Source of the DNA: Oceanidesulfovibrio indonesiensis
GTDB taxonomy: Bacteria > Desulfobacterota > Desulfovibrionia > Desulfovibrionales > Desulfovibrionaceae
Direction of reading: 5' to 3'
Length of the DNA: 64,000 nt
Assembly: GCF_007625075.1 (NCBI RefSeq)
Contig: NZ_QMIE01000005.1
Span: 1-64,000, forward strand
The notes beneath the pieces are model-generated. The model did no database searches. It saw only the letters and a list, made by a program, of their open reading frames with translations, and was not told the DNA's origin. Made by a program: the position numbers and the translations under genes. This document shows, piece after piece, positions 50,460 to 59,381 of the stretch. How positions within the stretch are numbered: position 1 is the first letter of the stretch; every line of letters starts with the position of its first letter.

Positions 50460-51610
50460 CACCATGCTTCCTTGCAGATGCTTTGCAGGTCTTCCCAGGT
50501 CACGTCGCACGGGTTGGTCAGCGTGCAGGCGTCGTATACCGCCATTTTGCAGATAGGCTCCAGCACCTCGGGGTCGGGCAGAATTTCGCCCAGCCGCGTG
50601 GGCACATTCAGCGATTTGAAGAGCGTTTCGAGTTGGTGAATGCCCTCCTCGGCCGCGTATTCGTCGCTGTGCGGACAAGGGCCGAGCAGGATGCGGCCGA
50701 TGACCGCCATCTTTTCCAGGGAGTGGGGCATGTTGAAGCGCATGACCGCGGGCAGCAGAATGGGGTGGACCAGTCCGTGGAGCACGTCGAACATTCCACC
50801 CAGAGAGTGGGCCAGCGAATGGAGCGCCCCAAGCCCTGCGTTGGAGAAGCTCATGCCGGCCGCCGTGCTGGCGATGGAGAGCTGCTCCAGCGCCTTGGGA
50901 TCGCGGTATTCCACCGCGCGTTCCAGGTTCTCGACGAACAGCCGTATGGCCTGCAGAGCGTGGTGGTCCGTGAACGGCGAGGACAGCCTGGAGACGTAGG
51001 ATTCCACTGCGTGGGCCAGGGCGTCCACGGCCGAGGCGATGATCAGTTCCTCCGTTTTGGTCCGCAGCATGGTGGGGTCGATGATGGAGATGTTCGGCAC
51101 CAGCGAACGGCTGATGACGGTCATCTTCACCTGGCGGGACACATCGGTGATGATGGAGTACTGCGTCATGTCCGAGCCGCTGCCCGCCGTGGTGGGGGCG
51201 AAGATCATGGGCGGCAGGGGGCGCTTGATGCGGTTGGCGCCTTCGTAGTCCGAGATATTGCCGCCGTTGCCGGCGATGATGCCGATGCCCTTTGCCGTGT
51301 CCATGGGGCTGCCGCCGCCCAGGGCGACGATGACGTCTGCCCCTTCGGCCAGGTAGATTTCCAGACCGGCATGGACCTGGCTGTCGCGGGGATTGGAGTC
51401 TATCTCGTTGAAGTAGACGCACTCCAGGGAATTCTGGTCCAGAATGTCCATGACGACCTGGACCCAGCCGGCGTCCTCCACGCCCTGGTCGCTGACGAGC
51501 AGGATGCGTCTGGCGCCGAGCCCCCTGGCGCAGCTGGCAAGATGATTGATCGACCCGTTGCCGAAGATGATTTCCGGGATCGCAAATTTTGTGGCAAAGC
51601 TGGAGGACAT
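50459..51610 (-). CDS. second iron-containing alcohol dehydrogenase
   Basis: A 383-residue Fe-ADH family enzyme, a paralogue of the one at 46329. Nucleotide motif GGGSPMDTAKGIGI, substrate-side TTAGSGSDMTQYSI, and metal ligands in DALAHAVESY, HSLAHSLGG and DVLHGLVHPI. The start at 51610 has AAGGTGG upstream; the longer open frame to 51976 has no family support. It is the first gene of an operon with the kinase and the sigma-54 regulator, so a sensed alcohol or aldehyde may also be its substrate (inference). Confidence 0.93.
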   Translation of the reverse strand: MSSSFATKFAIPEIIFGNGSINHLASCARGLGARRILLVSDQGVEDAGWVQVVMDILDQNSLECVYFNEIDSNPRDSQVHAGLEIYLAEGADVIVALGGGSPMDTAKGIGIIAGNGGNISDYEGANRIKRPLPPMIFAPTTAGSGSDMTQYSIITDVSRQVKMTVISRSLVPNISIIDPTMLRTKTEELIIASAVDALAHAVESYVSRLSSPFTDHHALQAIRLFVENLERAVEYRDPKALEQLSIASTAAGMSFSNAGLGALHSLAHSLGGMFDVLHGLVHPILLPAVMRFNMPHSLEKMAVIGRILLGPCPHSDEYAAEEGIHQLETLFKSLNVPTRLGEILPDPEVLEPICKMAVYDACTLTNPCDVTWEDLQSICKEAW

Positions 51611-52103
51611 GGCCCACCTTTTGGCGAAACGTTTTCTAAGAAAGTTGCTCTCTGTTGCCAAATAGTCAAGACCGGCGCCCGACCCACAAAGTGGTAACGG
51701 CCACCATCGAAGAGGATGGCGGCCCCGTGGTGTGAGCGTGTAACATCTCGACGTGACGGAGGAAAATCGAGGAATTGTGCAGTGTATCAGGGCATCGGCC
51801 GCATGCGGAATTATTGCAGGGAGCAGAAAGTTGTTCGTTTCATGTTTCCGTCTCACTCGCCGCGCGGCCCGCAGGAGCGCTGCTTCACGAATGACAGGAA
51901 AGCGGAGGTGCAGAATTTTCTGGCAATCAGTGAGAGCTGGGCATGTCGCCGGTGCGCCTTGCGCAGGGGCATTCATCCGGAGAAGGGTGACGCGCGCAAT
52001 GAAGCTGAACGGTATGACTGCGTGCTATGAATGCAGAGCGCGTATTATCGTGCGGTATGCTCGCAGAAAAACGGTCGCACCCGGACCAGGGTTCACATGG
52101 AAG
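51611..52103. other. intergenic region, no gene recognised
   Basis: This 493-bp stretch upstream of adh2 has no frame with coding character. A sequence resembling a sigma-54 site at 51645-51660 has its two elements one base too close. Confidence 0.55.
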
Positions 52104-52508
52104 TCAGGACCCTGCGTCGTCCACCTTGGACAGGGCACCCTGGAGGGCGTTTCTGATGGCTTCGATGTTTCCGGTGCGGTTGATGGTGGCCAGAGTCATA
52201 TCGGCCAAAGGCGCAAACGTCTGGGCGCCGAAGCTGTGGATAAGCAGATGTGACCGTTTTGCCGCGCGGCGCAACCGATGCAACACGGCGTCGTCGGCCA
52301 GGCCGGGAAGATCGGGGTCCAGGAGGATGATGCGAGGCGAGGAGTCGGCCTCCAGTTCCCGGCACAGGTCCGCGCCGCTGGCCAGCGCGCACACGGTATA
52401 CCCATCGCGGCTCAGTTCACGTGAAAGCAGTTGCCGTACGTTTCTGGCGCGCTCGGCAATGACCAGCGAACGAGGGGAGGCGTTGGCCGCAGGGGAATTG
52501 TTCTGCAT
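52104..52508 (-). CDS. degenerate receiver-domain protein
   Basis: A 134-residue protein with the fold pattern of a response-regulator receiver. It keeps an Asp in the acceptor position (RIILLDPDLPG) but lacks the acidic pair (VIAERARN where DD or DE is usual) and the C-terminal Lys-Pro. It probably cannot be phosphorylated normally and may act as a phosphorylation-independent output or partner-binding domain. It is the last gene of the signalling operon, 66 bp after the previous receiver, with a hairpin between. Confidence 0.7.
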   Translation of the reverse strand: MQNNSPAANASPRSLVIAERARNVRQLLSRELSRDGYTVCALASGADLCRELEADSSPRIILLDPDLPGLADDAVLHRLRRAAKRSHLLIHSFGAQTFAPLADMTLATINRTGNIEAIRNALQGALSKVDDAGS

Positions 52509-52529
52509 GGATGCGTCCGCAGAGTTGTT

Positions 52530-52554
52530 CCGGAAGGGGGCTTGCCCCTTCCGG
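52530..52554 (-). terminator. perfect 10-bp hairpin between two receiver genes
   Basis: CCGGAAGGGG and CCCCTTCCGG pair perfectly around a 5-base loop, 20 bp past the stop of the receiver gene at 52575. No T-run follows on the minus strand, so termination may be partial. Confidence 0.45.
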
Positions 52555-52574
52555 ATGTAGTGATTCGAAAACTG

Positions 52575-53021
52575 CTACTTTTTCTTTTCCTTGAAAGCCT
52601 TCATGGCGCCTTCGGCATCGCCTTCCTCGGCATAGCCGGCGCTGGCCATGGTGCTCTCCATCTTGTGCGGCAGGTTCTTGATGAACTCCCAGAACCGGCC
52701 CATCTCACCCTTTTCAAAGTATACGGACTCAAGGCCTTCCGTGGCTTCCTTCACCTTGGCGTCGCCGTAGCCGGTAAGAAGCACGGTCTTGAGGCCATGA
52801 TGGATTTCCTTGAGCTTGGCGATGCAGACGAGGCCGTCCATGCCGGGCATCTTGAGGTCCACGATGGCCGCGTCGATGTGGTGCTCGCGCGCCTTTTCCA
52901 GCGCCTCTTCGCCGCTAGAGGCCAGCACCGTGTTGAAACCCTTGAGCTTCATGCGCTCGTCCAGGTTTTCCAGAAAGCTCTGTTCGTCATCGACCAACAG
53001 GATCGTGATTTGCTTGGTCAT
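52575..53021 (-). CDS. stand-alone response-regulator receiver with short C-terminal tail
   Basis: A 148-residue protein with acidic pair LLVDDEQ, acceptor Asp in AAIVDLKMPGMDG, Thr in LLTGYGD, and Lys in YFEKGEM (Gly instead of Pro after it). A charged 35-residue tail ends in KEKKK. No output domain is present, so it must act by binding or in a phosphorelay. The start has GGAGGAG just upstream. Second of two adjacent receivers. Confidence 0.88.
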   Translation of the reverse strand: MTKQITILLVDDEQSFLENLDERMKLKGFNTVLASSGEEALEKAREHHIDAAIVDLKMPGMDGLVCIAKLKEIHHGLKTVLLTGYGDAKVKEATEGLESVYFEKGEMGRFWEFIKNLPHKMESTMASAGYAEEGDAEGAMKAFKEKKK

Positions 53022-53061
53022 AATCTCCTCCATTAGGGGTCGGCCGTAGCCGGCTTGCAGG

Positions 53062-53454
53062 TCACGCCTCTTCGGCCGGCGCCGCGCCGGCCGAAGTTGT
53101 TTCTTCGAGCAACTTCGCGAGTGTTTCAATATCGATAGGCTTTTGCAGGTATGTGCTTGCGCCGCTCGCCAAAGCTTCGTCGCGTTCTTGTTCCGAACCA
53201 TGTCCCGTGAGCATGATCACCGGCAACTTCGGAGACTTGCGCAAGCCCTCGCGCAACACTTCGAGGCCGCCCATGCCGGGCATTTTCAGGTCCAGAACCA
53301 TCACATCTGGTCCGAAGTTTTTCAGCCGTTCCAGAGCGGCTGGCCCATCCAGAGCCACGGAAGGCTCGAAACCGCGGATCTCCAGCCGTTCGGCCAAAGT
53401 TTCCACGAAATCGGCCTCGTCGTCCACGAGCAGTACGCGTATGGGCTTTGTCAT
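53062..53454 (-). CDS. stand-alone response-regulator receiver
   Basis: A 130-residue single-domain receiver with all key residues: LLVDDEAD, acceptor Asp in VMVLDLKMPGMGG, MLTGHGS, and YLQKP. A short Ala/Glu tail follows. The start is 1 bp after the preceding kinase-like gene. It resembles the receiver at 61109 in layout and context. Confidence 0.9.
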   Translation of the reverse strand: MTKPIRVLLVDDEADFVETLAERLEIRGFEPSVALDGPAALERLKNFGPDVMVLDLKMPGMGGLEVLREGLRKSPKLPVIMLTGHGSEQERDEALASGASTYLQKPIDIETLAKLLEETTSAGAAPAEEA

Positions 53455-53455
53455 G

Positions 53456-54106
53456 TCAGACCCCCATCAAGGTGACGCGCAGTCGGTCATTGTCGGTTTC
53501 AAGTTCCATGCCTGCGGACTCTGTCAGACGGCGGACGTCCTCGGGCAGGCCGTCCAGATCCGGAGCGTCGGGAATCTCGATCGCCGGTGCGCCATCGACG
53601 GCCGCTACGGCGACTTCCTCGCCGGGCTGGCGCGACTTGTATATCCACTCCAGCAGAACAAGGCACGCCGCAAGGCAACCCTGGGCGTCGGCCGGGGCAG
53701 TGGCTCCGACGGCAGCCGGCGGACTTAACTGCACGTGGGCGCGTCTGGCGTTGCGTTCCAGCATGCGGCACGCAAGCCCTGCAATGAGGCTCAGGTCCAC
53801 ATCCGGCAATGTCGGCTCCAGCCGCCTGTCCGGCAGATGTGCGAGCATGTTCAGATCCGAGGTCAGCTTGTGGCCGCGTTCCACCTGAGCGGTTATGGAT
53901 CCGAGAGCCTTGTCCACTCGGGCGGCCATGTCCTCCGGCATTGCGCTTTCGGGATTCCGCATGCGCTGGAGAGCGAGAATGTCCTCGGCGAGTCCCGCTG
54001 CCTCGCCCACTATGGCCAGGACGTTCTTCAACTCGTGGCTGTGGGCGGCCAATGCCCGGCCGAGAGCCATGCTTTCCAGAACGTCGACCTGCGCAGTGTT
54101 CTTCAT
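53456..54106 (-). CDS. kinase-like protein with DHp helix pair but no recognisable ATPase
   Basis: A 216-residue protein. The N-terminal half has a phospho-acceptor-like His in AAHSHELKNVLAIVGEAAG and a second helix (AARVDKALGSITAQVERGHKL), as in a dimerisation/phosphotransfer domain. The C-terminal half, where the ATPase should be, has no N-box or G-boxes. This pattern recalls ChpT-type histidine phosphotransferases, which descend from kinases. It starts 1 bp after the membrane kinase stop and ends 1 bp before the receiver start, so a relay from kinase through this protein to receivers is a reasonable guess. Confidence 0.7.
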   Translation of the reverse strand: MKNTAQVDVLESMALGRALAAHSHELKNVLAIVGEAAGLAEDILALQRMRNPESAMPEDMAARVDKALGSITAQVERGHKLTSDLNMLAHLPDRRLEPTLPDVDLSLIAGLACRMLERNARRAHVQLSPPAAVGATAPADAQGCLAACLVLLEWIYKSRQPGEEVAVAAVDGAPAIEIPDAPDLDGLPEDVRRLTESAGMELETDNDRLRVTLMGV

Positions 54107-54107
54107 T

Positions 54108-55700
54108 TTAGCCACCGTTAATTTGTGTGCCGACTGTTTCGGCGATGTTCGCACGCAGGGGGAGATGGATCGTGAACAGGCTGCCTTCGCCTTCGGCGCT
54201 GTCCACTTCTATGGAGCCGCCGAGTTTGTCCACGATGCCGTAGGTGATGGACAGCCCCAGGCCCGTGCCTTGCTCGCCCTTGGTGGAAAAGAAGGGCTCG
54301 AAGATGTGGGCCAGGGTCTCGCGGGACATGCCCACGCCGTTGTCCTCGATCTCCACAGCAACACCGTCTGGCTCGCGCCGGGTGGACACCCGGATGCGGC
54401 CCTTGTCGCTCACGGCGGCCATGGCGTTGTTGAGTAGGTTGAGGAAAACCTGTTGGAGCTGGCCACGGTCGCTTTCGATGGCGGGCAGGTCCTCGTCGAG
54501 TTCCTGGTCCAGGGTGATGCCGCGATACAGGGCGTCGCGCTCCAGAAATCCGAGTGTCTCGCGCAGCACGTCGTTGACGTCAAGTTCCATGGGGCGCACC
54601 TCCATGCGTCTGGCGAACCCGAGGAGCCGGTGCGTTACGGCGCGGCAGCGCGTCACGGCCTGGAGAATGGAATCGTTGAGTCCGATGAACCGCTGAGCCT
54701 TTGGCATGTCCTTGGCTGCGGAGGCGAGGTCCTTCATGAGGCCGGCCTTCTCCGCGATGATGGCCAGGGGGTTGTTGATCTCGTGCGCCACGCCTGCGGC
54801 CAGCCGGCCGATGGAGGAGAGTTTCTGGACATGCTCCATCTCCTGGAACGCCAGGGACCGTTTGGCGTCGGCTTCAACCAGACGGCGGCGGACCAGAGTG
54901 GTGAGGACGAGGAACCCCGCAGGGACAAGAACAAGGCACAAGCCAGCGCCCACGAGCAGAGAGCGACCGTTTTGCATGAGCAGCGACCAGCCGTCCGGCT
55001 CGGGACGGGCGAGACCGACGTAGATGGGAAAATCACGCAGCGGACGAATGGTCCTGAGCATCGATTCGGGGCGCGCCGCGGAGAGGCTGTCGCTGCTGTT
55101 GGTCCAGGCCTGACCAGCAGTATTTCCGTGCAGAGCGTGGTGTGCACGATCAAGCAATGCCGCCTCGCCCAGGGGCTCCCTGCGCGGCACGGCGCCGAGC
55201 AGTTCGTCGGGCGATATCTCGGCCATGGCGATTCGTGCGGGTCGGTCCGGATGGTCCGCTACAGCGAGTACGAGCATGGGGGAAGAACCCTCGTCCACGA
55301 CGAGAGCCGAACCGACAGCTCGGGCCTGCCGTACGGCCCTGGCGTGCGCGGCTTTTGCAGGCGCCTCGTCCAGGCCGTACAGAGCCTTGGATTGCAAAGC
55401 CTCGATATCGTGGTGGGTCGAGGAGTCGTCCCATCCGTGCAGGGCGGCGGATTCCAGCGTGCTTATGATTTCGAGCAGCTCGCCGTTCACGCGGGCTGCA
55501 AGCAGATCCCCCTCGGCGCGGAGGTCCTGGTCGGCGTAGGCTCGGGCCTGGGCGATGACGGCGTCCGCCCCCAGCCAGGCAACAGCCAGGATGGCGGCCA
55601 GAGGCAGCAGGAAGGCCGCAATGACGACCCACGGGCCAAGACCGGCGCTGCCTTGTCCGGCGGCCGTCTGTCTGGATGGGCGTATGTGGTGTCGAGTCAT
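54108..55700 (-). CDS. membrane sensor histidine kinase
   Basis: A 530-residue kinase with an N-terminal helix (about residues 22-45), an extracytoplasmic sensor of unknown type (to about 250), a second helix (about 255-278), HisKA with His in AAGVAHEINNPLAI (near 303), and an ATPase with DNGVGMS and GTGLGLSITYGIV. The start at 55700 is an ATG; the frame is open to a TTG at 55751. A weak sigma-54-like site lies 130 bp upstream. It heads a set with the kinase-like protein and three receiver proteins. Confidence 0.9.
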   Translation of the reverse strand: MTRHHIRPSRQTAAGQGSAGLGPWVVIAAFLLPLAAILAVAWLGADAVIAQARAYADQDLRAEGDLLAARVNGELLEIISTLESAALHGWDDSSTHHDIEALQSKALYGLDEAPAKAAHARAVRQARAVGSALVVDEGSSPMLVLAVADHPDRPARIAMAEISPDELLGAVPRREPLGEAALLDRAHHALHGNTAGQAWTNSSDSLSAARPESMLRTIRPLRDFPIYVGLARPEPDGWSLLMQNGRSLLVGAGLCLVLVPAGFLVLTTLVRRRLVEADAKRSLAFQEMEHVQKLSSIGRLAAGVAHEINNPLAIIAEKAGLMKDLASAAKDMPKAQRFIGLNDSILQAVTRCRAVTHRLLGFARRMEVRPMELDVNDVLRETLGFLERDALYRGITLDQELDEDLPAIESDRGQLQQVFLNLLNNAMAAVSDKGRIRVSTRREPDGVAVEIEDNGVGMSRETLAHIFEPFFSTKGEQGTGLGLSITYGIVDKLGGSIEVDSAEGEGSLFTIHLPLRANIAETVGTQINGG

Positions 55701-55827
55701 CGCATTACATGTTCCTGGATCCAGATAATCAGGAAGCGAGAAGGATGCCAAGTGTATCCGAACAATTTTCCCTTAAGATACAGAATATTCAGAGCGCGAC
55801 TCATAACGTGGATGGGTGGGTCCTGTC

Positions 55828-55843
55828 AGCAATTTTTACACCT
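55828..55843 (-). promoter_or_regulatory. weak sigma-54-like site before the kinase gene
   Basis: The minus strand reads AGGTGTAAAAATTGCT. The -12 part (TTGCT) is perfect and the GG-GC spacing exact, but the -24 part has three mismatches. The rest of the 55701-55991 space holds no gene. Confidence 0.3.
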
Positions 55844-55991
55844 CGTCAAACAGGGGTGATATTGCCTGGAACACAACGGCATTCGTGCTCCAGCTGCTTG
55901 TGCGCGTGGAACCTGCCGGAAGGCGAAGCCGTCCTTAGCTGACAGCGGAATGAAAAGGCATGAATCTCCAGCTCCCGGGTGTTCTCAATAT

Positions 55992-58643
55992 TCAGGAGAC
56001 GAGGCGGGCGAGGTGTTCGGAAAGGGACTGGCGGTAGGTTTCCATGGCATCGTTCGAACTGAGCACCATGTCCAGCTGGCGGGTGTGCATCGTGATGAAT
56101 CCGAGTGCGGCGAGGCGGGCGACCATGGTTTCGGCGGAGCGGTTGTCCATGCGTGCGCGGACCGCGTCGAAGTGGCGATCCGTTTCGAAGCCGAGGTCAT
56201 TCAGCAGAGTGGCAACCAGTACGGCGCGTGCCTCCCGCCTGTTCTGGTCAGCTGCTCCGCCGGCGAAGCGAAAGCTAATGTAGTTTTCCCGGATGCGCTG
56301 GCCCACCAGGGCCTCTACGGTGGAAAAATGGAATCCGAACCGGGACTGGGAACTCATGAAGTCCCTGGCGACCATGAAGTAGTTCTGGACCGTGTAGGAG
56401 CTGGGCATCGAAGGCTCCAGGTTCGTGTTGAGCAGAGCTTCGTGCAGAATGGACGCGAGGCCCCTTGTCTCCACAGGCGGCGGACCGGCCCAGGGAACGG
56501 CCATCATCCCGCGCCAGAATGCCTGGAAAGGCACGGAGTCGATTTCCTCCACGCGGATTTTGTTATCGCGGGTTTTATCGTGGAAGGCGTCGCCGAGGTC
56601 GATGACCTTGAATTGCGAACTCTTGCCCCCGGCCAGGAGCTGGGCGGCGCGTTCAGGGAATGGGTTGTCTTCGCCGAAATCGAACATGGCGAGCAGCGCG
56701 CGCTCATGGCAGAAGCGAAATATGTCGTGCATGCTCTTGCAGTTGCGGGCGGCAAACTCTTCGGATTGCGGGTCGCGCAGGGTCAGCCTGGCGATGTGCG
56801 GCAGCACCTTGAGCAGCATGTCGTGGACCCTGGAGCCGCGCATCAGGTTGGTCTGCGGCGTGGTCCGCTGCAGGCGGTCCTCCTGGCGTCCGGCGAGCAG
56901 AACCATGGAGTCTGCGTCCACAGTGATGGTCTCGCCGACCGGTAAACGCCGCATGGCGTCCACCACGCCGAAGAGTGCGGGTTTGCCCAGCTCGCGGGCT
57001 ACGCTGGCCAGATGGCCGGCGGCCCCGCCTTCTTCGGCCACGATGGCCGCCGCTTCGGCCAGGGCAGGGGCAAAACGGGGCAGGGGGCGTTTGACAACGG
57101 CGACGGCGCCCATGGGCATGGTGAGCATGTCGGCCTCGCGCTCGATGACGTGCACGGGTCCGACGGCCACTCCCGGGCTGGCCACTATGCCGCGGCCAAG
57201 CTCCTGCACCTGCGGTTTTGCGTCGGAGGCCGCATCGTCGCCATCGGCATGCGACGCAGGCAGGGGCAGGTCCAGTTCATGCGCGGTCACTCCCCGCCGG
57301 GCCGCAGCAGGCAGCGGTCTGGTCTGGAGCACAACGATATCGCCTTGCGGCGACAGGGCCCATTCCATGTCCTGGGGCTCGCCGAAATGCTCTTCGAGCT
57401 TCATGACGAGATCGAAAATTCGGCGGGCCGTAGGCGGATCGATGGAGGAGCGTCCGGCAAGGTCGGGGTCGAGTTCTTCGCGGCGGACGCCTTCGTCAGC
57501 ATAGGATACCGTGCGTATTTTCTTGGGCCCGATGTCATGTTCGAGGATGTCTGCGGATTCGCGGTCCAGGGCGATGAAGTCTGCGGCATCGGCGCCGTCC
57601 ACCATCTGTTTGGGCAAGCCGAAAACCGAGTGGATGATGGCTGAATCCGCGCGAACGCCGAGAGGATCGCGGGAATAGGCCACGCCGCCGGCAGCCGCGT
57701 CCACCATCTGCAGCACACCCACGCACATGACGGCGCTTTCCTCGGGGATGCCTCTGGTCAACCGGTAGCTGATGGCTTCCAGACTGTAGGTGGAGGCCAC
57801 GATCTCTTTGTACACGCTGGCCAGTGAGTCCGGGCTCACGTTGACTGCCGAACGGTGTTGCCCGGCGAAAGATGCGCCGGTCTGGTCTTCGCCCAGGGCG
57901 CTGGACCGGACCACAAGCTGCGGGGTCGCGCCTATCCGTTCGGCGAGGCCGGCGCAGGCACGAGCCATGGCTTCTTCCAGGGCCGGGGGCAGCGGCGCAT
58001 TGAGCACCAGATTCTGGAGCTCCTGGGCAAGGGCCATGCGAGAGGTCAACTCATCGCTGCGGGACTGGATGCGACGGTTGATTTCATCGCGAAGATCCGA
58101 CGCCGCCATGAACTCCTGGAACGCGGCGGCCGTGATGACGAAGCCGTCCGGCACGTTCATGCCGAGAATGTTTCTGGCTTCGCCGAGTCTGGCCATCTTT
58201 GGGCCGACCTGGTCCACGTCCTGCTTGGTTACGGCGTCGAGGGTCAGGATCCGCGGTCCTGCGGAAACGCCGTCTCCGGAAAGCTGCGGGGTGAGCACCG
58301 CATCAATTTTCTGCTTGATGTCGTTGAAACGATCGACGAGAGTGGTTTGCTTTGAACCGGTAATCGCCTCGAGGTGCTTGATGGTTCGGAAGGCGAGGGC
58401 GATGATTCTCGCTGCCGACGCCCGGACGGCCTGCCCGCCGAATGGGTGCACGCCGCGGGCCAGCTCCTCGAGGCGGCCGATATGCTCCAGAGCTTCGTTG
58501 TTGCCCGAGAGCAGCAGTTTGAAGTTATGGTGGCGAGCCCTGAATCGTCGCCGCAATGTTTCGAGTTCCTCCTCGCCAAGGGGTTCAGGACGCAGCTTCC
58601 GGGCACGCATCCAGGAAAGGAGGGAGTCGAGTATTCGGCGCAT
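55992..58643 (-). CDS. PEP-synthase-like protein: ATP-grasp PPDK_N domain plus phosphohistidine domain
   Basis: An 883-residue protein. A helical N-terminal part (1-125) precedes a PPDK_N ATP-binding domain (about 130-490; LVVRSSALGEDQTGASFAGQH and MEWALSPQGDIVVLQTRPL are typical). A PEP-utiliser mobile domain (about 510-600) has the expected His in EEGGAAGHLASVAREL. The C-terminal 280 residues are helical and do not look like the PEP/pyruvate barrel, so it cannot be a normal PEP synthase. It may transfer phosphate to another partner. The start at 58643 has no strong ribosome site. It lies 32 bp after the two-TM protein gene. Confidence 0.8.
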   Translation of the reverse strand: MRRILDSLLSWMRARKLRPEPLGEEELETLRRRFRARHHNFKLLLSGNNEALEHIGRLEELARGVHPFGGQAVRASAARIIALAFRTIKHLEAITGSKQTTLVDRFNDIKQKIDAVLTPQLSGDGVSAGPRILTLDAVTKQDVDQVGPKMARLGEARNILGMNVPDGFVITAAAFQEFMAASDLRDEINRRIQSRSDELTSRMALAQELQNLVLNAPLPPALEEAMARACAGLAERIGATPQLVVRSSALGEDQTGASFAGQHRSAVNVSPDSLASVYKEIVASTYSLEAISYRLTRGIPEESAVMCVGVLQMVDAAAGGVAYSRDPLGVRADSAIIHSVFGLPKQMVDGADAADFIALDRESADILEHDIGPKKIRTVSYADEGVRREELDPDLAGRSSIDPPTARRIFDLVMKLEEHFGEPQDMEWALSPQGDIVVLQTRPLPAAARRGVTAHELDLPLPASHADGDDAASDAKPQVQELGRGIVASPGVAVGPVHVIEREADMLTMPMGAVAVVKRPLPRFAPALAEAAAIVAEEGGAAGHLASVARELGKPALFGVVDAMRRLPVGETITVDADSMVLLAGRQEDRLQRTTPQTNLMRGSRVHDMLLKVLPHIARLTLRDPQSEEFAARNCKSMHDIFRFCHERALLAMFDFGEDNPFPERAAQLLAGGKSSQFKVIDLGDAFHDKTRDNKIRVEEIDSVPFQAFWRGMMAVPWAGPPPVETRGLASILHEALLNTNLEPSMPSSYTVQNYFMVARDFMSSQSRFGFHFSTVEALVGQRIRENYISFRFAGGAADQNRREARAVLVATLLNDLGFETDRHFDAVRARMDNRSAETMVARLAALGFITMHTRQLDMVLSSNDAMETYRQSLSEHLARLVS

Positions 58644-58675
58644 CTGGGTGCTCAGGGCTCGCCTTATCCCTTGGT

Positions 58676-59380
58676 TTAGGTTTCCTTCTTCGCGGTCTTG
58701 GTCATGGTGAGACCGACCCCGGCAAAGAGCTCGAAGATCGCAAAGCCCCACCAGATGGTGTAGACCACGTAGAAGACCAGAGCGAACAGGATGATGCCAA
58801 CGCGTTCGCTCGCCGGCGTCGGGTTGACGCCATAGTAGTTGTACGCCACTTCAACGGTACGCGTCCTTACTTCGTCAAGAGCTTTCGCGGTGTCAAAGCG
58901 TTTGTCCAGGAAGAATTCCTTGGACGCGGCGGATGCGTACATCCACCAGGCGTACAGGGCGGCCTCGGGGTCGATGCCGTAGGCATCCTGCAAGGCGGCG
59001 CCATTGTTGTCGAACATGTACCTGGCGTCTACCAGCATTTGATCGAGCAGCGGGTTGATCTCGCCGCGCACGGTGAGGGTGCCGTTTTCATAGGTGGCTT
59101 CCTGGCCGGTGGTGTTGATGAGGAGCGCCGCGTTCTGCCCCACGGTTTCGGACAGCTGAATCTCCTGATCCGCCGGCATGGTTTCCAGGGAAGCGACCGT
59201 CGTGCCCACCTGTTCGAACTGGTTCGCGGACGCCTTGGAAATGGAGTTGAACAACCCATCCGCAGCGTGGAATGCGTTCGTGCCGCCGAAGATGGGCATG
59301 AACATGATGAACAGTACCACGAAGAAACCGATGGTCAAAATAAGACCATAGGTGAAATTCTTCTTGTTTTTGACGAGCAT
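58676..59380 (-). CDS. two-TM membrane protein of unknown family, partner of TauE
   Basis: A 234-residue protein with one N-terminal helix (about 11-32), an extracytoplasmic domain of about 150 residues (with INPLLDQMLVDARYMFDNNG and YYGVNPTPASERVG), and a C-terminal helix (about 188-212) with a short tail. I do not recognise the family. The start at 59380 has AGGAGG at 6 bp and lies 1 bp after the TauE/SafE stop, so the two are probably made in fixed ratio and may form one transporter. Confidence 0.78.
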   Translation of the reverse strand: MLVKNKKNFTYGLILTIGFFVVLFIMFMPIFGGTNAFHAADGLFNSISKASANQFEQVGTTVASLETMPADQEIQLSETVGQNAALLINTTGQEATYENGTLTVRGEINPLLDQMLVDARYMFDNNGAALQDAYGIDPEAALYAWWMYASAASKEFFLDKRFDTAKALDEVRTRTVEVAYNYYGVNPTPASERVGIILFALVFYVVYTIWWGFAIFELFAGVGLTMTKTAKKET

Positions 59381-59381
59381 G

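Noticed and set aside
51645-51660. Sigma-54-like site upstream of adh2
   Set aside because: Both half elements look good, but GG and GC are one base too close, and sigma-54 promoters tolerate this poorly.
50459-51976. Longer 505-residue version of adh2
   Set aside because: The extra 122 residues have no similarity to the family; the start at 51610 has a good ribosome site and gives the usual length.
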